Of a DNA stretch of 64,000 bases, positions 8,425 through 16,711 are shown piece by piece (position 1 is the stretch's first letter; each line of letters opens with the position of its first letter). The position numbers and the translations under genes were made by a program. The notes below the pieces were generated by a model. It made no database searches and was not told where the DNA came from. It saw only the letters and a list, made by a program, of their open reading frames with translations. This stretch comes from Coprobacillus sp. CAG:698 (GTDB taxonomy: Bacteria; Bacillota_I; Bacilli_A; ML615J-28; CAG-698): NCBI GenBank assembly GCA_000431235.1, contig HF988734.1, forward strand, positions 62,001 through 126,000, in the 5' to 3' direction.

Positions 8425-9296
8425 AATTCATAATTTTTAATAATATATTCTTCTAAAGTTAAATTATTATTAGTAATATAAGTACTTGTTTCCTTGCCAA
8501 CATAACGATAGTGCCAAGGTTCATATGAATATAAAGTATACATCTCTTTGTTTTCTGGATACCTTTCAATAAATCCAAATTTATAAGCATTCTCTTTTAG
8601 CCATTGATATTCTTTTGAGTACTTAAAGTCTTCGATTAAGCCTATATTTCTAGTGCTGATATCAACTACTAAACCTGTTTGATGCTCTGAGTAACCTGGT
8701 CTAGCACTATAATTATCATTTTCTTTATTAACAACATAATAAAGATATTTTTGCTTTTCATAAGACCTATAGCTAGAGAAAATGGTTAAATTAATTCCCA
8801 TTTGTTTAGCTTCTTGACTCATTTCATAATATTTTTCTAATGCTTCTTGATTAAGTTTCATATTCTCATTTTCTCTTTTTATGTAATCGACATCATAACA
8901 AGATACGCTGATTAAATTATTGGGTATATAACTTTCGCTTAAATAAAAGTGCTTATTAACAATTATTGTTTTTGTATTTTGATTAAGAGCAGGTTTAGTA
9001 TTAACATAAGAATGATAGAATTCAGGGTAAGTAATTAAGTTAACTGCTTCAAGGAAGTTATTAGAACTACTTCTAATTTTTTCATATTCAAAAAAATTAT
9101 AAATATTAAAATTTTTATAAGAAAAATATTTTTTCAAAATATCAAGATCTATATTATTTTCCTCAATATAATTTTGCTCTTCTAAGGTGAAGTTCTGCTT
9201 GAGAAAAACTTCTTCATCGCTTTTTCCTTCTATCGTAAAAGAAAGAAAAAAAATAACAATAATTACAAATAAAGATAAATATACTATTTTTTTCAT
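8421..9296 (-). CDS. membrane-anchored D-alanyl-D-alanine carboxypeptidase, VanY/M15B family
   Basis: This zinc peptidase should trim D-Ala from peptidoglycan stem peptides. The 291-residue protein has a signal anchor (~4-20), about 110 residues of lead-in, then the M15B core: YRSYEKQKYLY (catalytic Arg region), GYSEHQTGLVVDIS supplying the HxxxxxxD zinc ligands, and EPWHYRYVG carrying the third zinc His. The ribosome site before the ATG is poor. It is divergent from polA with a short shared intergenic region. Its stop codon overlaps the presumed -35 of the downstream coat-like gene. It could act in vegetative wall or spore cortex maturation. Confidence 0.9.
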   Translation of the reverse strand: MKKIVYLSLFVIIVIFFLSFTIEGKSDEEVFLKQNFTLEEQNYIEENNIDLDILKKYFSYKNFNIYNFFEYEKIRSSSNNFLEAVNLITYPEFYHSYVNTKPALNQNTKTIIVNKHFYLSESYIPNNLISVSCYDVDYIKRENENMKLNQEALEKYYEMSQEAKQMGINLTIFSSYRSYEKQKYLYYVVNKENDNYSARPGYSEHQTGLVVDISTRNIGLIEDFKYSKEYQWLKENAYKFGFIERYPENKEMYTLYSYEPWHYRYVGKETSTYITNNNLTLEEYIIKNYEL

Positions 9297-9307
9297 ATTA
9301 ATAGTAT

Positions 9308-9336
9308 TTGTGTTTTTTTTAAAAGTATGATAAAAT
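9308..9336 (+). promoter_or_regulatory. sigmaA-type promoter of polA
   Basis: TTGTGT (9308-9313), a 17-base spacer and TAAAAT (9331-9336) lie 30 bases upstream of the polA start. Confidence 0.65.
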
Positions 9337-9365
9337 AAATTAAAATATAAAAAAAGGTGATGCTT

Positions 9366-11969
9366 ATGAAAAAATTACTTCTAATAGATGGAAATAGCTT
9401 AATGTTTCGTTCATATTATGCTACAGCGTATACAGGTAATCTGATGAAAACAAAGGATGGACTCTATACTAATGCTGTATTTGGTTTTTGTAATATGTTG
9501 AACAAATTACTTGAAAAAGAAACATATGCTTTCGTTGCTTTTGATGCTGGTAAACAAACATTTAGGCACAAAGAATATGATGCATACAAAGGAACGAGAA
9601 AACCACTACCTGAAGAATTAAAAGTTCAAATACCTTTGATAAAAGAATACCTAGATACAATAGGTGTTAAGCGTATGGAATCATTAGATTATGAAGCTGA
9701 TGATTTACTAGCAACATGTGCTAATTATTTAAATAAAGATTTCGATGAATTTATAGTCATAACGGGAGATCATGATTTATTACAATTAGTTGACGAGAAG
9801 GTAAGTGTAGCCCTTACAAAAAAGGGTGTTGGTGATTTAGATATTTATACGAAAGAAAACTTTCAAGAAAAGTTAGGATTCTTGCCAAATCAATTAATAG
9901 AATATAAGGGAATAGTTGGTGACTCCTCTGATAATCTTCCAGGAATAAAAGGAATTGGCGATAAGACAGCTATTAAGTTATTAAATGATTACAAAACCAT
10001 AGAAGGAATTCTAGAACATTTAGATTCCTTAACAACAAGAACAAGAAATCTCTTTATAGAATCAAAAGATATAGCGTTAAAATGCAGGAAATTAGCAACA
10101 CTCGAAAGAAATGCAAAAGTTGAAATTAAAGAAGAAGATGTAATAATCCAAAAACCTAATACAAAAGGGTTAATAGATTTTTATTCAAGAATGGAATTTA
10201 ATTCATTTATTAAGAAAATAAAAGTAGATACAAAAATAGAAGAACATGAAATTACATTTGAAGATAAATTAGAATTAAATGGAAATGGATATGTGGTCTA
10301 TGATGTGGTTGGTTCAAATTATATAAAAGATGAGTTTTTGGGTGTTGGAGTAGTTATTGATTCCCGAAAATATTTTTTGACACCTTCAGATTTAAAGAAG
10401 AAAGAAGTCAAAGAATATTTTGAAAACGAAAAGTATTATAAATATGTCTTTGATTATAAAGGTTTAGCATATATTTTTAGAAAATATGATATCGAACTAA
10501 AAGGAGTAATATTTGATTTACTTATTGCAAGTTATTTAATTAATCCTGCATATGCAAGTGATGATTTCAAAGTAGTTGCTGAGAATTATCGTTTAACTGA
10601 TTTGCCTTATTATGAGAATGTTTTTGGGGCAAATACTAAACTTCATAAACCAGAAGAAAAGATATATCAAAATTATATTTTGAAGAAATGTTTAACACTT
10701 CAAGAAATAAAAGATGAAGTGTTTAGCAAAGTAATAGATAATGAATTAGAATACTTAATGTTTGTTGAGATGAACTTATCCCAAGTTTTATCAAAGATGG
10801 AATATGATGGACTAAAAGTGGATTTAAACAAATTAGAAAAGATAGGCAAAGATTTTACTGAAAAAGCTTTACAAAAAGAAGAAAGAATCTATGAACTTGC
10901 TCATGAAAAATTTAATCTTAATTCCCCAAAACAACTGGGAGAAGTATTATTTGATAAATTACAAATACCTTATGTGAAGGGAAAGAAAAAAGGGCATAAC
11001 GGATATAGCACTAGTGCCGATATATTAGAAAAACTAAGTAAAGATTATGAAATTGTTCAAGAAATATTAGATTATAGAGCCTTAGCAAAACTTAATAACA
11101 CTTATGTTAATGGCTTAAAAGATGTATGTGTAAACACTTATATCCATCCATTATATAAACAAGCCCTTACCAATACAGGAAGGCTTTCAAGTATAGAACC
11201 AAATATTCAAAATATGCCTATAAGAACAGAATTAGGACAAGTTATTCGTGAAGTGTTTGTTTCAAGATTTACTGAAGGAATAATTTTAAGTGCAGACTAT
11301 TCACAAATAGAATTAAGAATTCTTGCACATATGTCTAGAGATAAAAAAATGATAAGTGCATTTAATAGTCATACAGATTTTCATACGCAAACAGCTAGTC
11401 AAATTTATGATATTGATGTGAAAGATGTAACAAAAGAAATGCGCCGAACAGCAAAAGCTATAAACTTTGGTATAATATATGGTATGAGTCCTTGGGGATT
11501 AAGCGAGAGCTTAGGAATAACTCCTATGGAAGCTAATATATTTATAAATAAGTATTTTTATAATTATCCATATGCGAAAAACTGCTTAGATGATTTCATT
11601 AAATATGCCAAAGAAAATGGATATTCAAAAACTTTATATGGACGAAGAAGATATATTCAAGAATTAAGCAGTTCAAATAACAACTTAAGACAGTTCGGAG
11701 AAAGAACAGCAATGAATTCACCTATTCAAGGAACGGCAGCTGACATTATAAAGATCGCTATGAATAAAGTTAGTGAAGCTATAAAGCGTAAAAACTTGAA
11801 ATCAATAATGATAGCTCAGGTACATGATGAATTAGTTTTTGATTGCCCAAAAGAAGAAATCGAAATAATGAAACAATTAGTCAAAGAAGAAATGGAAAAT
11901 GCTGTGAAACTAGAAGTCCCACTTGAAGTGGGAATAGCATCTGGAAAGAACTGGTTTGAAGCAAAATAA
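9366..11969 (+). CDS. polA: DNA polymerase I
   Basis: Pol I removes RNA primers and fills gaps in replication and repair. The 867-residue protein has an N-terminal 5'-3' exonuclease/FEN domain (LLLIDGNSLMFRSYYA, DYEADDLLA, GDHDLLQL, GVVGDSSDN-type KGIVGDSSDNLPGIKGIG). The middle domain has lost the proofreading DxE motif: the equivalent stretch reads YDVVGSNY, as in Bacillus Pol I, so 3'-5' exonuclease activity is probably absent. The C-terminal polymerase keeps ADYSQIELR (motif A), RRTAKAINFGIIYG (motif B) and QVHDELVF (motif C). The ATG at 9366 is chosen over nearby GTG and ATG codons because GGTGA is correctly spaced. mutM-coaE follows 12 bases later. Confidence 0.96.
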   Translation: MKKLLLIDGNSLMFRSYYATAYTGNLMKTKDGLYTNAVFGFCNMLNKLLEKETYAFVAFDAGKQTFRHKEYDAYKGTRKPLPEELKVQIPLIKEYLDTIGVKRMESLDYEADDLLATCANYLNKDFDEFIVITGDHDLLQLVDEKVSVALTKKGVGDLDIYTKENFQEKLGFLPNQLIEYKGIVGDSSDNLPGIKGIGDKTAIKLLNDYKTIEGILEHLDSLTTRTRNLFIESKDIALKCRKLATLERNAKVEIKEEDVIIQKPNTKGLIDFYSRMEFNSFIKKIKVDTKIEEHEITFEDKLELNGNGYVVYDVVGSNYIKDEFLGVGVVIDSRKYFLTPSDLKKKEVKEYFENEKYYKYVFDYKGLAYIFRKYDIELKGVIFDLLIASYLINPAYASDDFKVVAENYRLTDLPYYENVFGANTKLHKPEEKIYQNYILKKCLTLQEIKDEVFSKVIDNELEYLMFVEMNLSQVLSKMEYDGLKVDLNKLEKIGKDFTEKALQKEERIYELAHEKFNLNSPKQLGEVLFDKLQIPYVKGKKKGHNGYSTSADILEKLSKDYEIVQEILDYRALAKLNNTYVNGLKDVCVNTYIHPLYKQALTNTGRLSSIEPNIQNMPIRTELGQVIREVFVSRFTEGIILSADYSQIELRILAHMSRDKKMISAFNSHTDFHTQTASQIYDIDVKDVTKEMRRTAKAINFGIIYGMSPWGLSESLGITPMEANIFINKYFYNYPYAKNCLDDFIKYAKENGYSKTLYGRRRYIQELSSSNNNLRQFGERTAMNSPIQGTAADIIKIAMNKVSEAIKRKNLKSIMIAQVHDELVFDCPKEEIEIMKQLVKEEMENAVKLEVPLEVGIASGKNWFEAK

Positions 11970-11981
11970 AGGAGAATAATT

Positions 11982-13364
11982 ATGCCTGAATTACCAGAAG
12001 TCGAAACCGTAAAAAATAGTTTAAAAGATTTAATTATAGGCGAAGAAATAAAAGACGTTAAAGTATATTATGATAAAATACTTAAGAACATTTCTAAAGA
12101 TGATTTTGAAAACTCTCTCAAAGGTGAGCACTTTCTTGACATTCAGAGAAAAGGTAAATTTTTAATATTTATACTAGATCATTATATTATGGTTTCCCAC
12201 TTGCGAATGGAAGGTAAATACCTTCTTCATAAAGATGAACCAATAAATAAACATGAACATATCATATATGCTTTCAAAGATGGAAAAACCTTAAGATATG
12301 TAGACACAAGAAAATTCGGAGTTGTTTATTTGTTTAAAGAAACAAACGTTGAAAAGGTCAAAGAAATGTACCCATTAAATACCCTAGGAATCGAACCTAT
12401 TAGTAATTTGCTAACAGCTCAATACTTACAAAGCAAGATGGGGAAAAGTAACAAACCAATAAAAACCTTACTTCTTGATCAAACAATAATATCAGGTCTA
12501 GGTAACATTTACGCTGATGAAGTATGTTTTATGTGTAAATTAAACCCTCATGAAATTGGTAAAAACTTAAGTACGATTGATTTTGAAAATATTTGTGTAA
12601 ATTCAAAAATAGTTTTAGAGAAAGCAATTAAACTTGGGGGAACAACAATAAGAAGCTTTATGTCAAGCCATGAAATTACAGGTAAGTTTCAAAATGAACT
12701 CTTGGTGCATACTAAAACTAATTGCCCAATTTGCCAAAGCAAGATAAAAAAAGTATATATTGGTGGCCGTGGAACATACTATTGCCCAAACTGTCAAAAA
12801 GTTAAAAGGATGCTTATTGGCATAACAGGAGGCATAGCTTGTGGGAAAAGTGAGGTCATGAAGTATTTAAATGATAATAAATATAAAACATTTAATTGTG
12901 ATGAATATTCTCATAGTTTACTTTTAGAAAGTAAAGTAAAGAATGAAATAGTAAAGACTTTTGGAGAAGAAGTTTTAGAAGGAAATGTTATAAATCGTCA
13001 CAAATTAGCAGACCTAATATTTAATAATAATGCTAATAAACAAAAACTAGAAGCAATAATACATCCTTTAGTAATTAATAAAATAAAAGAACTTAATGGA
13101 CTAGTATTTGTGGAAGTACCTTTACTTTTTGAAGCCAACATGGTAAAGATATTTCAAAAAATAATATGTATTTCTTCTAGTAGAAATGTTGAAATAGATA
13201 GACTTATGAAAAGAAATAACCTTTCTCTTACAGAAGCTGAAAAAAGAATAAATGCGCAAATGGACCTTTTAGAAAAGGAAAAGAGATCGGATTATGTAAT
13301 AAATAATAATACAGATATAGTGAGTTTATATAAACAAATTGAAGATTTCCTAAAAACAATTTAA
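11982..13364 (+). CDS. mutM-coaE: fusion: formamidopyrimidine-DNA glycosylase (MutM) and dephospho-CoA kinase (CoaE)
   Basis: One 460-residue reading frame carries two complete enzymes. Residues 1-~275 are MutM: N-terminal PELPEVE with the catalytic Pro, the lysine in LRMEGKYL, the ELLVHTKTNC lead-in and the C2C2 zinc finger CPIC...CPNC that normally ends the protein. After the short linker KVKR, residue 277 begins CoaE: MLIGITGGIACGKSEV (P-loop), FNCDEYSH, the VFVEVPLLFEA block and an R-rich lid, to the end. There is no stop between them, and AAAAGG abuts the internal ATG with no spacing, so separate initiation is unlikely. Bacilli usually have adjacent mutM and coaE genes. AAAGGAG precedes the ATG at 11982. 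One half repairs 8-oxoguanine; the other makes CoA. Confidence 0.92.
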   Translation: MPELPEVETVKNSLKDLIIGEEIKDVKVYYDKILKNISKDDFENSLKGEHFLDIQRKGKFLIFILDHYIMVSHLRMEGKYLLHKDEPINKHEHIIYAFKDGKTLRYVDTRKFGVVYLFKETNVEKVKEMYPLNTLGIEPISNLLTAQYLQSKMGKSNKPIKTLLLDQTIISGLGNIYADEVCFMCKLNPHEIGKNLSTIDFENICVNSKIVLEKAIKLGGTTIRSFMSSHEITGKFQNELLVHTKTNCPICQSKIKKVYIGGRGTYYCPNCQKVKRMLIGITGGIACGKSEVMKYLNDNKYKTFNCDEYSHSLLLESKVKNEIVKTFGEEVLEGNVINRHKLADLIFNNNANKQKLEAIIHPLVINKIKELNGLVFVEVPLLFEANMVKIFQKIICISSSRNVEIDRLMKRNNLSLTEAEKRINAQMDLLEKEKRSDYVINNNTDIVSLYKQIEDFLKTI

Positions 13365-13372
13365 AATAAAAA

Positions 13373-13401
13373 TTGTAAATATACTATTATTGTAGTATAA
13401 T
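13373..13401 (+). promoter_or_regulatory. sigmaA-type promoter of the primosome operon
   Basis: TTGTAA (13373-13378), 17-base spacer, TATAAT (13396-13401), followed by an A-rich leader and a strong AAAGGAGG ribosome site for the gene at 13437. Confidence 0.8.
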
Positions 13402-13436
13402 TAAACAAAAGTTAAAAAAACTAAAGGAGGATTAGT

Positions 13437-13802
13437 ATGAAGTTTTCAGATTATTTTTCAAACAACTTTGAAACTAAAGAAGATCATATGTATGAAACAT
13501 TGAGAACACATTATTATCGTGCTCGTCTTGAAGAAGCTAAAAAAGAAGTGTTAGATCTAATTGAACGAGAAAAAGGTAAAATAATTGATGATAATGAAAA
13601 ATATTCAGAAATTTATTATGAAACTCCAAGTTATAATTGTACAGTAACACTTATTGCTACAACGCCAGTTGAAATTGCTATTGATTTTCGCGTTACAACG
13701 TATAATTTTATTTCATTTGGGAAAGGGAAAAAAGTGATTGAAAACCTTTATAAAGATTTAGACAGTAAATTATCTTATAAAGGGATATCACTTTACAAAT
13801 AG
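13437..13802 (+). CDS. conserved-looking protein of unknown function ahead of dnaB/dnaI
   Basis: The family is not recognised. The 121-residue soluble protein begins with MKFSDYFSNNF, has a charged helical N-terminal half (~18-48), then an alternating strand-rich part (CTVTLIATTPVEIAIDFRVT, ~67-86) and a basic C-terminus. No signal or membrane segment is present. It has its own promoter and a perfect ribosome site and lies 2 bases before dnaB, so it heads the primosome operon. In B. subtilis nrdR occupies the comparable position, but this protein has none of the NrdR zinc-ribbon cysteines and is not NrdR. Confidence 0.75.
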   Translation: MKFSDYFSNNFETKEDHMYETLRTHYYRARLEEAKKEVLDLIEREKGKIIDDNEKYSEIYYETPSYNCTVTLIATTPVEIAIDFRVTTYNFISFGKGKKVIENLYKDLDSKLSYKGISLYK

Positions 13803-13804
13803 TA

Positions 13805-15028
13805 ATGATTACAATAAATGATAAAATACAAGTAAGAAAAATCCAAATTGGTGGCGAAGATCTATTTGTTCTTACAAATTTATATATGCCAATAATGGGA
13901 ATCGATAGCTTTGGATTATATATTTTCTTAAATAACTCAGAAGAAGAAATATATGTTCGAACGATATTAGATTTTCTTCATTTTGAAAATGTTGGAGTTT
14001 TGGAATACTCTTTAAACAAGTTAGAAGCTTTAGGGTTAGTTAATAAATATCAAAGCAAAACAAAAGGATATTTGTATAGTTTCATAAGACCTGTAAGCAA
14101 AGAATCATTTAAGAATAATTCATTACTTGCTAATATGTTGATTTCAAATATTGGTGAAGTAGCCTTTACAAATCTTGTGAAAGAGGATAACTTAAAAGGA
14201 TATAATTTAGAAACTAAAAGATTTGATGAAGTCTTTAAAAATAAAGGAACCATAAATAAAGTATTTGAAGCTAATGTTCCTAAAGAAATTAAAGATAATA
14301 TAATTGTCAAGAATGAAAAATTTGATTATGTTGTTTTTAAAATGCTATTTGACGATAATGAAATTGACAAAGATTTATTAAATGATTCAAATTTTGAAAA
14401 AGAAATATTAAAAATAAGTTATCAATATTCTTTAAACGAAGAAGAAATGAAAGATGCTGTCATTAAGTCAATCAAACAAAATCATGATTTAAGATTTGAA
14501 GATATTAGGCAAAGAGCTGGATACATATATCAAAGCAAAGCCCCTGAGGCAGTACTATTCAAGGAGAAAAAGCCAGAAGAATATATTGTTGATCTAACAA
14601 GTGATGAAAATCAAATTTTAAAATGGGCGACAACGAAATCGATAAGTGATATGCTAGCAATGTTTAGTGGCGGCAAGGGATCACTTGCTGATATTCGTGA
14701 CTTCACAAAGTTATGTGATGTAACTGGTCTACCTGTGGAAGTTATAAATGTATTAATTTTTCATTTGTGCGGAATAAAAGGTGGCGAAGGACTTTCGTTT
14801 AATTATCTAGAAAAAGTTGCTCGTAACTGGATTAAAGCTGGTATAATAACTGCTAAAGATGCTCTTATCTTTATAAGAGAAAAGAAAGAAACAAAAGAAG
14901 AAGTCAAAAAAGGACGTAAATCTGTCGCTGCTGTTCCAGATTGGATGAAAGAAAAGAAAGAAGTTAAAGAAGAAAAGAACTTCACAGACGATGAAGCAAA
15001 AGAACTTTTAAAGAAGGTGTTTGGATAA
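13805..15028 (+). CDS. dnaB: replication initiation and membrane attachment protein DnaB (primosomal, B. subtilis type)
   Basis: This Firmicutes-specific helicase-loading protein is distinct from the helicase at 366-1706. Its 407 residues follow the DnaB/DnaD architecture: an N-terminal winged-helix DDBH1 domain (~20-100, LTNLYMPIMGIDSFGLYIFL) and a C-terminal DDBH2 domain (~300-355) with the conserved LPVEVINVLIFHLC and YLEKVARNWIKAGI, followed by a charged tail. It works with DnaI and DnaD to load the helicase at oriC. dnaI begins 1 base after the stop, and thrS follows further on, the B. subtilis order dnaB-dnaI-thrS. Confidence 0.9.
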   Translation: MITINDKIQVRKIQIGGEDLFVLTNLYMPIMGIDSFGLYIFLNNSEEEIYVRTILDFLHFENVGVLEYSLNKLEALGLVNKYQSKTKGYLYSFIRPVSKESFKNNSLLANMLISNIGEVAFTNLVKEDNLKGYNLETKRFDEVFKNKGTINKVFEANVPKEIKDNIIVKNEKFDYVVFKMLFDDNEIDKDLLNDSNFEKEILKISYQYSLNEEEMKDAVIKSIKQNHDLRFEDIRQRAGYIYQSKAPEAVLFKEKKPEEYIVDLTSDENQILKWATTKSISDMLAMFSGGKGSLADIRDFTKLCDVTGLPVEVINVLIFHLCGIKGGEGLSFNYLEKVARNWIKAGIITAKDALIFIREKKETKEEVKKGRKSVAAVPDWMKEKKEVKEEKNFTDDEAKELLKKVFG

Positions 15029-15029
15029 T

Positions 15030-15863
15030 ATGAATGATAATATTATAAATTATTTATATAGCTGTCAAGAGATAAAAGATTTCTGTAAGAAATATAAGCT
15101 TTCTAAAGAAGTAGTGTTAAGTAATTTTGCACAGTTTTCATCATATAAAGATAGCGTTGAAGCTTGCAAGAAGTGTGATGGTAAAAAATGCTTATCGAAA
15201 ACTAAAAATACTAAGATTGAACTTGAATATAAAAATGGGAAAGTAATCAGTAATTTGTATAATTGCCCAATAATTGCTAGTGTTAATGCAAATAATTTTG
15301 AAGTTCTAAATTATACACAAAAAGATATAGAATTAGAAATGACGACACCAAGATATAATCTATTAACTTTCTTAAATAAGTTTATGGATGATTATTTCTC
15401 AAATAAAAATCCTAAAGGAATTTATCTATGGGGACCTTGTGGGAGTGGAAAAAGTTTTCTACTATATAAGTTCTCACAAACATTAGTAGGTAAAGGAGCT
15501 AAAGTTCTTTTTGCTTACTACCCAGATCTCGTTCGTGAATTGCAATCTTCGTTTGGAACAACTTATCAGGAAAAACTTATTCTTCGTTTAAAACAAACTG
15601 ATATTGTTGTTATCGATGACATAGGTCGCGAAGCAAACACACAATACATAAGAGATGAAGTTTTAGGACCTATTTTACAATATCGTGTTGATAATAATTT
15701 ACCAATGTTTATGTCTTCAAATAGAAACTTTGAAATGATTGAAAAGCATTTAAGCGAAACCAATACGACTATTGACTTGGTAAAAGCTCGTGCACTTGTT
15801 GAGAGGTTAAAATTCTTAATGAAAGAATATGAACTAAATGACAAAGATTTTCGAAATAATTAG
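15030..15863 (+). CDS. dnaI: primosomal protein DnaI, helicase loader
   Basis: DnaI is the AAA+ ATPase that loads the replicative helicase. The 277-residue protein has an N-terminal helicase-binding domain with a cysteine cluster (CKKCDGKKC, ~48-56), in line with DnaI's zinc-binding region. The ATPase domain follows: YLWGPCGSGKSFLLYKF (Walker A ~137-144), VVIDDIGRE (Walker B), and the sensor region MFMSSNRNF. The ATG at 15030 is preferred over an in-frame TTG at 15021 because AAGGTG is better spaced and it clears the upstream stop. Confidence 0.93.
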   Translation: MNDNIINYLYSCQEIKDFCKKYKLSKEVVLSNFAQFSSYKDSVEACKKCDGKKCLSKTKNTKIELEYKNGKVISNLYNCPIIASVNANNFEVLNYTQKDIELEMTTPRYNLLTFLNKFMDDYFSNKNPKGIYLWGPCGSGKSFLLYKFSQTLVGKGAKVLFAYYPDLVRELQSSFGTTYQEKLILRLKQTDIVVIDDIGREANTQYIRDEVLGPILQYRVDNNLPMFMSSNRNFEMIEKHLSETNTTIDLVKARALVERLKFLMKEYELNDKDFRNN

Positions 15864-15882
15864 TTAAAAATCAATTTAAGTC

Positions 15883-15911
15883 TTTGCATTTTTATAATAA
15901 AGGTGTATAAT
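15883..15911 (+). promoter_or_regulatory. sigmaA-type promoter of the T-box/Nudix/thrS transcript
   Basis: TTTGCA (15883-15888), 17-base spacer, TATAAT (15906-15911), located immediately before the T-box leader. Confidence 0.75.
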
Positions 15912-15917
15912 AATACT

Positions 15918-16168
15918 ATCTGAAAATGTTGATAATGAATATGATTACTAGATGGTAATATATAGAGATGTACTGATGGTGGAAATGTACAAATTATATT
16001 TAGTAGTTACTCTCATTGGAATGGCTTTAATAGAGCCCGCTTGGAGCGTTATAACTATGAAGATGCATTCATAAAGTTTTATGAATGAATAAAGGTGGTA
16101 CCGCGGTAATTTCGTCCTTTTGTTAGTTAGAATCAATTTGATACTAATTTACAAAGGACTTTTATTTT
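15918..16168 (+). promoter_or_regulatory. T-box riboswitch, threonine-specific
   Basis: The T-box core AAGGTGGTACCGCGGTAA with TTCGTCCTTT is at 16092-16120, the defining antiterminator sequence that reads the uncharged tRNA 3' end. Upstream lies a Stem I with lower helix AATGA/TCATT and upper helix TTACTA/TAGTAG. The internal loop between them contains ACT (16009-16011), a Thr codon, as specifier. The terminator pairs 16114-16130 with 16144-16159 and ends in TTTTATTTT. Uncharged tRNA-Thr should favour the antiterminator and allow expression of the downstream Nudix and thrS genes. Confidence 0.93.
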
Positions 16169-16194
16169 GCTCCCCTAATAAAGGAAGGTAAAAC

Positions 16195-16686
16195 ATGGAG
16201 ATAATAAAAATAATTGGTGAGAACTATTTAGGTTCTTGGCATAAACAGAGAACAAGCTGTCGAACCTTAGTTATTAAGGATGGGAAAGTATTACTAACAT
16301 TTGAAAAGAATATTTGTCAGTATATGATTCCCGGAGGAGGAAAAGAATCTGATGAAAGCGATACTGAGTGCGCCGAAAGAGAAGTTTCTGAAGAAACAGG
16401 ATACATTGTAAAAACATCAGAATGTGTGCTTGAGATTGATGAATATTATGAGGATAGTAAATATTTTAATAAATATTATCTAGGCACAGTAGTTGGGCAA
16501 ACGTCTACACATCTAACTCAAAGAGAAAAAGAAAATGGAGCTGAACCTGTCTGGGTAGATATTGATACAGCAATAAACATTTTTTCGGAGTACGAAAAAT
16601 ATGAAGATTCTAATGAAATGAAGCGTGGCTTATATTTAAGAGAATATACAGCCCTTTGTAAAATATTAAAAAATAATAAAATATAA
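16195..16686 (+). CDS. Nudix hydrolase
   Basis: A 163-residue Nudix protein. The Nudix box GX5EX7REUXEEXGU is complete, starting at GGGKESDESDTECAEREV and continuing SEETGYIV (~50-75), with the upstream MIPGGG strand typical of the fold. The substrate (nucleoside diphosphate linked to X) cannot be told from sequence. It is unusual in lying between the threonine T-box and thrS, 26 bases before thrS, so it should share the tRNA-Thr control. GGAAGG gives a good ribosome site. Confidence 0.88.
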   Translation: MEIIKIIGENYLGSWHKQRTSCRTLVIKDGKVLLTFEKNICQYMIPGGGKESDESDTECAEREVSEETGYIVKTSECVLEIDEYYEDSKYFNKYYLGTVVGQTSTHLTQREKENGAEPVWVDIDTAINIFSEYEKYEDSNEMKRGLYLREYTALCKILKNNKI

Positions 16687-16711
16687 ATAAATTATAGGAA
16701 GGTACATTATT

